A stretch of DNA of 8,231 nt from JANWKA01 sp035533815 (lineage in GTDB: Bacteria > Bacteroidota > Bacteroidia > Chitinophagales > Chitinophagaceae), in assembly GCA_035533815.1 (NCBI GenBank), contig DATLTB010000063.1:1-8231 (forward strand), read 5' to 3'. Under the pieces are notes generated by a model. It saw only the letters and a list, made by a program, of their open reading frames with translations. It ran no database searches and was not told the origin of the DNA. Positions 1-6,509 of this stretch are shown piece by piece. A program made the position numbers and the translations under genes. Positions within the stretch are counted from its first letter, which is position 1. The number at the start of each line of letters is the position of its first letter.

Positions 1-1
1 C

Positions 2-214
2 TCTCAGGGATGCCATATTTGCAAACACCTGGGAAAACGGACAGGTAAATCTTTTGTGTGTGATCATTGTGGAAACAGTATGGATGCAGACTTTAATGCT
101 GCTATCAATATTGCTACACTTGGGGTGTGTGTAAACTCGCCCGAAAAATCTGGTTTGTATAGCTGTGCTGTGCATAATCAAGGTTTAAAGTTCAATCGCC
201 AATTGGCACATTGA
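2..214 (+). CDS. tnpB: TnpB RNA-guided nuclease, C-terminal 70 residues (5' end outside window)
   Basis: This is the end of an IS200/IS605-type TnpB (OrfB) protein. Seen: an open frame from the window edge to TGA at 212-214. It has a zinc-ribbon pattern with CHIC at residues 4-7 and CDHC at 20-23, then DADFNAAINIA at about residues 28-38. In this family the four cysteines bind zinc. The Asp in the D-x-N-A-A motif is the last RuvC-type catalytic acid, so the final active-site part is intact here. TnpB proteins are RNA-guided DNA endonucleases that help their transposon persist. Whether the rest of the gene, or a TnpA partner, is complete cannot be seen. The last eight codons or so lie inside a nested inverted repeat, consistent with a right-end guide RNA overlapping the gene. 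Family assignment is confident; activity is unknown. Confidence 0.88.
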   Translation, partial: SQGCHICKHLGKRTGKSFVCDHCGNSMDADFNAAINIATLGVCVNSPEKSGLYSCAVHNQGLKFNRQLAH

Positions 215-249
215 ACGCCCTGCACTCTTGGTGCAGGGTAGTTTACTAC
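190..249 (+). ncRNA. Candidate 3' end of omega RNA / transposon right-end hairpins
   Basis: Three inverted repeats are packed across the tnpB stop codon. First, arms GTTCAAT (190-196) and ATTGAAC (210-216) enclose the perfect palindrome GCCAATTGGC (198-207). Second, arms CCCTGCAC (218-225) and GTGCAGGG (231-238) form an uninterrupted 8-bp stem with a 5-base loop. Third, arms GTAGT (238-242) and ACTAC (245-249) follow. IS200/IS605 elements carry subterminal hairpins at their right end, and TnpB guide-RNA scaffolds usually overlap the tnpB 3' end and run to the element boundary. That this is such a scaffold is inference from position and structure. The exact element end is not determined. A plain transcription terminator is less likely because no T-run follows. 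Confidence 0.45.
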
Positions 250-322
250 AAATATCATCTGCTGAAAATAAAAGAGTATAAAAAAAGGGTTATTTCTCTC
301 CATTCGCAATAGATATTCAAAA

Positions 323-346
323 ATCGGGTAACCGTTTAGTCCCGAT
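323..346 (+). terminator. Weak terminator-like hairpin
   Basis: Arms ATCGGG (323-328) and CCCGAT (341-346) pair perfectly around a 12-base loop. A run of T residues begins about 14 bases further on, at 360-368. The stem is short and the T-run is not adjacent, so this is only a possible stop for transcription coming out of the transposon. Confidence 0.25.
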
Positions 347-497
347 AAAACACAAAATCTTTTTTTTGTTTAACTACCATCATTCATTTTTGAACTAGCA
401 GCCTTGAGTTCTGGTATGGACAAACCTAAAGAGTTGTATCAAATTTTTGTGTAAGGGGTTTTAATAAAATAATATTGGAACCATAGGGTCTGCTGAC

Positions 498-535
498 TGT
501 TCGTAAACGGACAGTCTTTGTATCTAAAACGGACA
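498..535 (+). promoter_or_regulatory. Doubled operator-like site (ACGGACA repeated at 22 bp)
   Basis: TGTTCGTAAACGGACA (498-513) is a near-perfect palindrome of TGTYCGT and ACGGACA half-sites. It extends to a 10-bp stem with one G-T mismatch at 495-516. A second, less symmetric copy, TGTATCTAAAACGGACA, lies at 519-535, and its ACGGACA half is exactly 22 bp downstream of the first. Two copies about two helical turns apart are typical of a bound dimer pair. The pair lies about 220 bp before the permease start. No regulator in the window is linked to it. The hairpin could instead act in RNA. Confidence 0.35.
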
Positions 536-591
536 ATCCGGATTACTTTTAATAATATAATGAATTGATATTCAAATATTAAGTATTGTAG

Positions 592-616
592 CACATTTTT
601 TGGGTGCCGAAATGTG
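592..616. repeat. Hairpin with 7-bp outer stem and closable loop
   Basis: Arms CACATTT (592-598) and AAATGTG (610-616) are perfect complements. Inside them TGG (601-603) can pair with CCG (607-609), using one wobble pair, leaving a GTG loop and a two-base bulge. No T-run follows on either strand, so it does not look like an intrinsic terminator. It could be an RNA leader element or a protein-binding site for the permease gene 140 bases downstream. Confidence 0.3.
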
Positions 617-755
617 AAGAAAATTCCTGTATGATCATTCTCCAATTGACTGAGCTGCTTGCCTAAAACAGTCACTGCTAAATGGTAAAAATGGGTCAGA
701 TTATGTGTGAAAAACTTTTGATTAACTAGTTAGCATATTAAGAAATAGTTCTACG

Positions 756-3152
756 ATGTTCAAAAACTATTGCAGGGTTGCCTGGAGAACTTTATCCCAG
801 CATAAAATATTTTCCCTGATAAAGATTTTAGGGTTAAGCTTTGGGTTGACTGCTTGTATGCTTTTCCTCTTATAAACTAAGGATGAAGTAAGCTTTGACC
901 GATTCAACAAAAACAAAGACCATATTTTCCGAATTGTCCAGTCTTGGAAAATGGGATCCGACCCAGTACAAAAGCTTGGAAGCGGCAATGCTGACCTGAG
1001 TGCAGCTTTCACAAAATCTATTCCTGAAATACTCAGTTTTGTAAGGGTTAATAACTCCGTGATGACAGTGAAAAGGAATACCAGTGTATTTACTGAAACT
1101 CCTTTATTCGCAGACAGCAATTTTTTCAACGTGTTCAGCTTTCCTCTGCAGATGGGTAATCGCAACACGGCGCTGAAAGATCTGCATTCCATCGTACTAT
1201 CCGAAAATGCAGCAATAAAATATTTCGGCACTGCAAACGTAGTGGGCAGGACTATACAAATGAAGTTGATGGACAAATTCGAAAACTTCAAGGTCACTGC
1301 AGTGGCTGAAAATCCTCCTGAAAACTCCACCATCAAATTTGACATGCTGCTGCCCTTTCCTTATTTTGAAAATACAAACCGTAATAAACGCTGGATTGGC
1401 GGGAGTCTTACGACATTCCTGTTACTGACTCCCGATGCCAACATACTCCAGGTTGAGCACGAGATGCAGTCCATTTTCGATGCTCATACACAGGATGACC
1501 TGAAAATGGCAGAACGACGGCAGGGAGTTAACATGAAAATTGAGTTGGGTCTTCAACCCCTTATGGAAATGCATCTGGGTAAAATTGGACTTGGTAACGG
1601 ATTATTTGGGGGGAGCGATCCCGTTTACTCCTACATGCTCACTTGTATCGCCATATTCATCCTGATGATAGCCTGCATCAATTTTATCAACTTTGCCATT
1701 GCACAATCCTTAAAACGGAGTAAGGAAATTGGCATCAGGAAAGTGGTTGGTAGCAGCAGGCGCCAATTGATATGGCAATTTCTCATAGAATCATTTATCG
1801 TTTCGTCGATCGCTTTTATTATTGGAATTTTCCTAACCACCATCACTTTACCCTTCTTTAATGAAATGACCAATAAGGATTTAAGCTTGTCTTATCTCTC
1901 AGGTAGTTATTTATATGCTGGTTTTTTATTGCTTCTGGTGGTCACTACATTTCTGGCTGGTGGTTACCCCGCTTTTGTTCTTTCGGCTTTCCAGCCGGTT
2001 AAAGTATTACAGGGCAGAGCCATGATGTCCGGCAAGAATTATTTTACCAAGGTGTTGGTTGTACTTCAATTCAGTCTGGCGATCTTTTTAGTTATTTGTG
2101 CGGTGACCTTGAATTCTCAACTCAGATTCCTGCTGCACACTTATCCAGGATATGACGGTAATAACATGGTCAGAATTGGCCTGCCTTATAATCAGGGTAA
2201 TAATCGAATTTTGGCTGACCGGTTCCGACGTAAAATGGCAGTTAATGGTTCCATCCTTGGAATTACGGCAAAAAGCAGTGGTAGGAGCATCACCAGGTTC
2301 AGGGTTGGGGCTAAGGGAATCACCTCTGAATTGGTTACAATTGATACTTCATTTTTGCCCTTATTCAAAATTCCAGTCCTTGCAGGTCGTAATTTTTCGG
2401 GTGCTTACCCATCCGATCAATTTAGGTCGGTTATCATCAACAACAGCTTTGTAAAGGAAGCTGGCTGGACGCTTTCTAATGCGGTTGGACATATCATCAG
2501 GTATGCAGATACCGATATCAAACTCACGGTGGTTGGCGTGATCCGGGATTATCATTTCGCTTCGTTGAAAGAAAAAATCACTCCGGAAGTATTATTGATG
2601 GATTCATCGATGAGCTATGGGGAGATCTGGGTGAAGATCAACCCGGTTGATATACCCAGGACCATGTCTTTCATCCATGACATTTTTCGAAAAATATTGC
2701 CTCTTTTCCCTTATGATTACCAGTTCATGAATGATATCAATGCCTCCAATTATAAAAGCGAAATGAATTGGAAAAGGATCATCAATATTTCTACCTTAAT
2801 ATTCATTTTTATTTCCTGCATGGGCCTGCTCGGGCTGGTCATGCTGTCCATTGAATCCCGCACAAAGGAAATTGGCATACGTAAGGTTCTAGGTGCAGCG
2901 GTGTCCCAGATATTACTCCTAGTTTCCAGGGAATTCCTGGTTCTTGTTGGTCTGGGTTTTGTAGTCTCCATACCCCTGGGGTATATTGCCGTAAACAAAT
3001 GGTTACAGTATTATCCATATCATATCGCTGTCAGCTGGTGGATCTTTCCACTGGCAGGTATACTCGTTGCCACTCTAGCTTTATTTTCCATATGTGTGCA
3101 AGCCATTAAGGCTGCTATCGTCAATCCGGTAAAAAGCCTGAAAACAGAATAG
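756..3152 (+). pseudogene. FtsX/MacB-type ABC transporter permease, interrupted by an in-frame TAA at codon 40
   Basis: The intact form would be an inner-membrane permease of about 798 residues working with a separate ATPase. Bacteroidota carry many such proteins, annotated as antimicrobial-peptide or macrolide exporters, with real substrates mostly unknown. From ATG 756 the frame encodes the usual N-terminus (MFKNYCRVAWRTL..., membrane helix 1 at about 20-40), then TAA at 873-875, then TKDEVSFDRFNKNKDHIFRIV in the same frame. Relatives read LLY-x-KDE-x-SFD here, so TAA probably replaces a tyrosine codon. Downstream come a MacB-type periplasmic domain, FtsX domain 1 with EIGIRKVVGSS (about 324-334) and helices near 293-315, 343-365, 385-410 and 431-451. 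A second periplasmic domain and FtsX domain 2 with EIGIRKVLGAA (about 705-715) and three more helices follow. The first restart codon is ATG 951, which would drop helix 1. It is a recent pseudogene, a sequencing error, or a truncated protein. Confidence 0.85.
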
Positions 3153-3556
3153 AAGTTTTTTTTGAATTATACAGGGAATTCCTGAAAAAACCCGCTCCTT
3201 ATCTCCGGTTTCCAAATAATACTCCAGTCAATGGAGAAAGGGATAAAAGTAACCTACTTTTCTACCATCTATATTTTCTGGTTACAATGGAAAGATGCTA
3301 TTGACAATATTTATTGATTGGTTTGGGACTTATCCTATCACTCCACAATCAGGTGATTGATCAGCAGTTGATACCCCTAAGACATCGATATGCCAGATCA
3401 GGATTTAATAAACAGGGAATCATTGATTCTCCTTTCTAACCGGACAACGAGAGATAGTTCAGGTGCAGATCAATCATCTATAACAATGAAAAATTTGTTC
3501 TGTTTCCAACATGGAAGATCGTTCTTTCTTCCGCTGTATTTTGTATTTTTTTTCTG
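3153..3556. other. Gene-free stretch between the permease and nucleotidyltransferase genes
   Basis: No convincing gene is visible on either strand. Small structures are present: perfect arms AAAAGTA (3245-3251) and TACTTTT (3255-3261) with a 3-base gap; CTCCA/TGGAG arms near 3222-3236; and AATCA/TGATT arms near 3349-3360. A T-run right after the permease stop (about 3155-3162) lacks a strong stem in front of it. A 23-codon frame (ATG 3486, TGA 3555-3557) ends with a TGATG overlap onto the likely start of the next gene. Its phenylalanine-rich content gives no family match, so I do not call it a gene. Confidence 0.4.
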
Positions 3557-3875
3557 ATGAAAAGCGAAAAAAGTATATCATACAATCCGGCAGACGGTAC
3601 AAACTTGCTTGCCAGGTTCCCGTATTGTGCTGTTTGGTTCGCGCGCCAGGGGTGACCAAAACCCCTATAGCGATTACGACCTGCTGATCATTACCCCTAC
3701 CACATTCACCCCGCAGGAGAAGGTGTATTGGAGCAGCCGTCTTGACCAGGCCATTGTGAAGGCGATAAAGGCACCTATAGACCTTCTGCTCCATAGCGAG
3801 GAGGAGTTACTCCAAAAAAAGGATTTGCCGGGTCCCATTATCCGTTCCACAATCAGGGAGGGAGTGGTTCTATGA
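3557..3875 (+). pseudogene. MNT-family nucleotidyltransferase, frameshifted near codon 5
   Basis: This is a small minimal nucleotidyltransferase, the fold used by antitoxins of HEPN/MNT pairs, which add nucleotides to the partner toxin. Seen: GSRARG, then SDYDLLI with the paired acids, then a third acid in APIDLLL. That gives the complete triad (Asp 22, 24 and 58 counted from TTG 3609). Upstream of TTG 3609 the same frame still reads as the family N-terminus (VYHTIRQTVQTCLPGSRIVLFG) but has no start codon before a TGA at 3558. ATG 3557 is one frame off. Removing one A from the six at 3567-3572 joins them into MKSEKVYHTIRQT..., giving about 105 residues, the usual size. So it is probably broken by one inserted A, unless TTG 3609 is used or polymerase slippage on the A-run rescues it. 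The stop overlaps the next start as ATGA. Confidence 0.7.
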
Positions 3876-3991
3876 ACCCTGTACTCAAAATCTATTTGGA
3901 TTCTTGGCTTAATAAACGATACATGAGGGGAAATCATGGATTCTTTTTACTGGAGTTGCTTGTTCCGGTATCAAACGAAGCCGTTTCATGA
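3872..3991 (+). pseudogene. Possible truncated partner of the nucleotidyltransferase (39 codons)
   Basis: ATG at 3872 overlaps the nucleotidyltransferase stop as ATGA, the arrangement normally seen when an MNT gene is followed by a translationally coupled HEPN gene. The frame begins MNPVLKIYLDSWLNK and stops at 3989-3991 after 39 codons, far short of a HEPN domain (usually over 100 residues). Its last third runs into the 3' end of the convergent M56 gene, so any original partner has been lost beyond about 3930. No HEPN motif (R-x4-6-H) is present. The role is inferred only from the overlap, so this may be a chance frame. Confidence 0.25.
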
Positions 3992-5988
3992 CCGTGATCA
4001 TAGTTTATCCTGACAGATCCATGGGGTCCAATCATATTCCGGTATTGTTCATACACTGCTGTGGTTTGTTTCCTGCCGTCAATAAACAGTCCCTTTGAAC
4101 TCAGGTCAATACGGAACCTGTCCGGATTATGGATCAGGTTTTCTGCCTTCATCTGCTCTACCATGGGGACAGTCATGTTTATCCTATTGCGGTCCGGAAA
4201 ATACATCATATTCATATGGGCCATGTTCCATTTTTCCTTAATCATCGCTTTCCTGTTCTGGGCCATTATTTTATCCATATCTGCGGACCAATGGATTTTT
4301 TTCAGGGAATCCATCTTGAGGTTGATATGGTATTTCAGGGAATCCATGGTGAGGTTGATACGGTATTTGATTTTTGGCCAAATCACCATGCTCAGGGAAT
4401 CCGCTTTTATCCAGTCGGCCTTACCCAGGGAATCAAAATTCATTTGCCATTTTTTCCAATCCATCTTCCGGAAAGTGCTATCCATGGCCCAATTCCGGTT
4501 TAAATTCCCCCAATCCATCTTCTTAAACCGGACAGCCATATGGCTGGCCTGATCTTCCAGCTGCTTTTGCATGTTCAGCCAATAGGCTTTGCCATGAGTG
4601 GTCTCCCATCTGCGCATATGTTCCTCCATGCTCCTGGAATTTAACAATCCCAGGGAATCTGCCAGCCTTGCCTGGCGCATGCTGAGTTGTTGAATCTGAG
4701 CGTCCAGCCTTTCCATTTCCCTGTTCATTCTTTCAGCCTGGGGAGCCGGAGGTGGAGGAGGTGGAATGGGTTGAGTGGGTTGATTTGCAGGGGGAGCTGT
4801 CACAGGAACAGCTGCAGGCAACGGACTGACCGTATCTGCGACCGATTCCTGGATATCCGTGTCAGCCTTTCCTGCAGGGGCGATCCGGTATGGATGCATT
4901 TCGGTAGAATGAATTTTCCCCTGGGGTAATTTCCTTGCCGGGTTCAGCCAGGCCACAGAGGCTATGGCAGCTGCGACAACCAGCACGGCGAGCATCTGCT
5001 GGCCGTAATTCAGATTGGATTTTTTCATTTCCATTATTCTTTTAATCCGGTGAAATAACTGATGTCTGGTGGTCATGGCAGCCATGGCCAGGGTAGTTCG
5101 ATCAAGCCTGTTCTCCTCCAGGGCCACCAGGGCAAGGACATATCGCATGGGATTGACCTTGGCCACCACCAGGTCATCACAGCAGCTTTCCCTTTCCCTC
5201 CGGACGCTTCTGGAGATCATCCAGGCAAAAGGGTTAAAGAATAGCAGGGTATCGATCACACATTGCAACAGGTTAACCAGGTAATCCATTCGCTTGATAT
5301 GGGCCAGTTCATGAAGCAGGATAGCTTCAATCTGATCGGGACTCAGGCAATTCATCGCAGCTAAGGGCAGCAGAATGATTGGCTTAATCCAACCGGCCAT
5401 GAGGGGGACATCAATCCGGGAAGAGATCATCAATCTCACTGGCCGGGTGATGGACAAGCGTTCCATCAGTCGTTCCAGGTGATTTTGCCAGCTTTGTCCA
5501 GGCAGGATTCTTCCATTTGACTGGATGATCCGGGTATGCAGGTATTTTGCCAACAACCTGAGGGCAAAGAAGGCTATTCCCGTAAAATACAGGATGGCCA
5601 GCAAGGGGAAAAATACCTGGAGCCGCTGCAGTAAATCAGGGGTTACCGGCGGGGGGAAAGGGGATAGGAACACCGGGCCATTCACCGAAGCAAGGATTTG
5701 GCTAGGAGTATTGGGTGGAATGACGGGCAAGGAGGACAACTCCCGGATAAAGGTGATCCCAAAACAGGAAAAAACCGCTAACAAGGCCGCAGAGGAAATC
5801 CGGTATTTCACCCGGGCCACTGCCCGGCTGGCCATGGCCAGCAGGATCTGCTGGCCAAGCAGGATGATCAGGGCTTGCCAAAAGGAATCCAGGAGGGTCC
5901 AGCCCAGGGCAGTGATAAATCTTGACCCGTATATTGGAATCAGGTGCATGGCCCAAGCCTTAGCATGAAAAATAAAATCATGGAACAT
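3934..5988 (-). CDS. M56 (BlaR1/MecR1-type) membrane metallopeptidase with long periplasmic tail
   Basis: This is probably the sensor and protease of a BlaI-type system: a zinc protease in the inner membrane that, when triggered, inactivates the partner repressor. Seen in 684 residues: membrane segments at about 29-51, 63-81 and 124-146; the catalytic HELAH at 226-230; and RERESCCDD at 264-272, whose glutamate is the likely third zinc ligand. A hydrophobic stretch at about 240-257 and a last helix at about 332-348 follow. After that comes a Pro-rich linker (about 397-416, seven prolines in a row) and a charged, Met/Trp/Asp-rich helical region (about 418-600). The tail ends in a short module with GLFIDGRKQTTAVYEQY. 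No penicillin-binding domain is visible, so beta-lactams are not an obvious signal. The start lies ten bases after the blaI stop, so the two are co-transcribed. The 3' end converges on the nucleotidyltransferase remnant. Confidence 0.9.
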   Translation of the reverse strand: MFHDFIFHAKAWAMHLIPIYGSRFITALGWTLLDSFWQALIILLGQQILLAMASRAVARVKYRISSAALLAVFSCFGITFIRELSSLPVIPPNTPSQILASVNGPVFLSPFPPPVTPDLLQRLQVFFPLLAILYFTGIAFFALRLLAKYLHTRIIQSNGRILPGQSWQNHLERLMERLSITRPVRLMISSRIDVPLMAGWIKPIILLPLAAMNCLSPDQIEAILLHELAHIKRMDYLVNLLQCVIDTLLFFNPFAWMISRSVRRERESCCDDLVVAKVNPMRYVLALVALEENRLDRTTLAMAAMTTRHQLFHRIKRIMEMKKSNLNYGQQMLAVLVVAAAIASVAWLNPARKLPQGKIHSTEMHPYRIAPAGKADTDIQESVADTVSPLPAAVPVTAPPANQPTQPIPPPPPPAPQAERMNREMERLDAQIQQLSMRQARLADSLGLLNSRSMEEHMRRWETTHGKAYWLNMQKQLEDQASHMAVRFKKMDWGNLNRNWAMDSTFRKMDWKKWQMNFDSLGKADWIKADSLSMVIWPKIKYRINLTMDSLKYHINLKMDSLKKIHWSADMDKIMAQNRKAMIKEKWNMAHMNMMYFPDRNRINMTVPMVEQMKAENLIHNPDRFRIDLSSKGLFIDGRKQTTAVYEQYRNMIGPHGSVRINYDHGHETASFDTGTSNSSKKNP
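4301..4366 (-). repeat. 33-bp tandem repeat inside the M56 tail
   Basis: Two adjacent 33-base units, 4301-4333 and 4334-4366, differ at only three positions. On the coding strand they give two 11-residue units, IKYRINLTMDS/LKYHINLKMDS in shifted register, spanning about residues 540-561. The unit length is a whole number of codons, so the duplication extends the tail without breaking the frame. The near identity suggests a fairly recent duplication in a region already rich in D-S-L motifs. Confidence 0.85.
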
Positions 5989-5998
5989 GAGCGAATGT

Positions 5999-6406
5999 TT
6001 AGGCCTTTTTATTCTCTGGAAATTCCAGTTTGCTCAGGTAGCTTTTGATTTGTTCAATTTCCCCGGGGGTAGCCTGGTGATTGCCAAGAGCCTGCATGAC
6101 CAGGCCGGATGCTGAACCCTGGAACACCTTACTGATCATCTTATCCACCAGCTGCTGCAGGGTTTTATCCCTGGAGACAGTGGGGAGATAAATATGGGTT
6201 CGGGCATCCGTGTTCCTTTTCAGTAAACCTTTTTCCGCCATGATCTGCATCAGCTTTAATGTAGTGGTATAGCCTGCAGATTTGCTTTTACCCAGTATGC
6301 CGTGTACATCGCGGACAGTGCCTGATCCCAGATCCCACAGCACCTGCAGGATTTCCAGTTCACTGTCCGTAGGCCGGATATTTTTTTTAATCATTATCGT
6401 AGGCAT
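5999..6406 (-). CDS. blaI: BlaI/MecI-family transcriptional repressor
   Basis: This is a cytoplasmic winged-helix repressor that binds palindromic DNA as a dimer. In the family it is inactivated by cleavage depending on an M56 membrane protease. Seen: RPTDSELEILQVLWDLGSGTV at about residues 11-31, a recognition-helix region with SAGYTTTLKLMQIMAEKGLL (43-62), and the wing with THIYLPTVSR (70-79). A C-terminal dimerisation part (80-130) follows. The length, 135 residues, is normal for the family. The start at ATG 6406 is preferred by the frame, but MIKK at residue 5 (6394) is a possible alternative. Two matching operators lie just upstream, one of them 9 bases before this start, so the gene probably represses itself and the M56 gene ten bases downstream. 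No beta-lactamase gene is adjacent; other targets in the genome are likely but unseen. Confidence 0.95.
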   Translation of the reverse strand: MPTIMIKKNIRPTDSELEILQVLWDLGSGTVRDVHGILGKSKSAGYTTTLKLMQIMAEKGLLKRNTDARTHIYLPTVSRDKTLQQLVDKMISKVFQGSASGLVMQALGNHQATPGEIEQIKSYLSKLEFPENKKA

Positions 6407-6415
6407 TAAAATGAA

Positions 6416-6431
6416 TACGAACTATTTCGTA
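6416..6431 (-). promoter_or_regulatory. BlaI operator 1 (TACGAA-N4-TTCGTA)
   Basis: A perfect 6+6 palindrome with spacer CTAT lies 9 bases upstream of the blaI start codon. BlaI/MecI operators are palindromes of this general build with TAC/GTA ends. It would cover the expected transcription start just downstream of the -7 element. An identical-arm copy lies 24 bp away. Confidence 0.8.
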
Positions 6432-6433
6432 GT

Positions 6434-6441
6434 CAAATGTA
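6434..6441 (-). promoter_or_regulatory. Bacteroidota -7 element of the blaI promoter
   Basis: The minus strand reads TACATTTG, a perfect match to the Bacteroidota -7 consensus TAnnTTTG. The -33 region, about 20 bases further upstream (around 6461-6466), is T-rich without a clear TTTG. The element lies between the two operators and shares its first two bases with operator 2, so repressor binding should block it. Confidence 0.65.
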
Positions 6442-6455
6442 CGAACGCCTTCGTA
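6440..6455 (-). promoter_or_regulatory. BlaI operator 2 (TACGAA-N4-TTCGTA)
   Basis: A second perfect palindrome with the same arms but a different spacer (CGCC). Its centre is 24 bp from that of operator 1. Conserved arms with a varied spacer argue for selected protein contacts rather than a simple duplication. It overlaps the edge of the -7 element and the spacer to -33. Confidence 0.8.
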
Positions 6456-6509
6456 ATAAAAAAATATATTTTCCTTTTTTTTGAAAATTTTAACAGGAAT
6501 AAACCTTGT

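Larger units (their letters stand above)
215..755. other. Gene-free AT-rich stretch with several hairpins
   Basis: No reading frame here looks like a real protein on either strand; the longest open frame (minus strand, 439-675) has no recognisable motif and a composition typical of translated AT-rich noncoding DNA. The stretch holds the tail of the transposon hairpins, a hairpin at 323-346 before a T-run, a doubled CGGACA site at 498-535 and a hairpin at 592-616. Weaker arms TGACTG (647-652) and CAGTCA (669-674) also occur. The probable start of the permease gene is at 756. I saw no convincing TAnnTTTG promoter element. Confidence 0.5.

Noticed and set aside
204..218. Possible sigma-54 promoter: TGGCAC with GG and GC at the correct spacing
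   Set aside because: The -24 half matches, but the -12 half reads ACGC instead of TTGC. It lies inside the transposon-end palindromes and no gene starts within 500 bases.
1..250. TnpB fragment as a Cas12-type CRISPR effector
   Set aside because: No repeat array is in the window, and the short zinc-ribbon end and gene-end hairpins fit a transposon TnpB better.
439..675. 78-codon minus-strand open frame
   Set aside because: No family motif, AT-driven composition, and it overlaps hairpins and the operator-like repeats. It looks like chance.
3486..3557. 23-codon frame ending in a TGATG overlap with the nucleotidyltransferase start
   Set aside because: Phenylalanine-rich translation of a T-rich stretch, with no ribosome-binding site or family match. 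The overlap alone is not enough.
4301..4366. CRISPR-like direct repeats
   Set aside because: The two 33-base units are directly adjacent with no spacers, in frame and inside a protein gene.
4061..4552. Plus-strand open frames of 124 to 163 codons opposite the M56 tail
   Set aside because: They are antisense shadows of a clearly coding minus-strand gene, and their translations match nothing I recognise.
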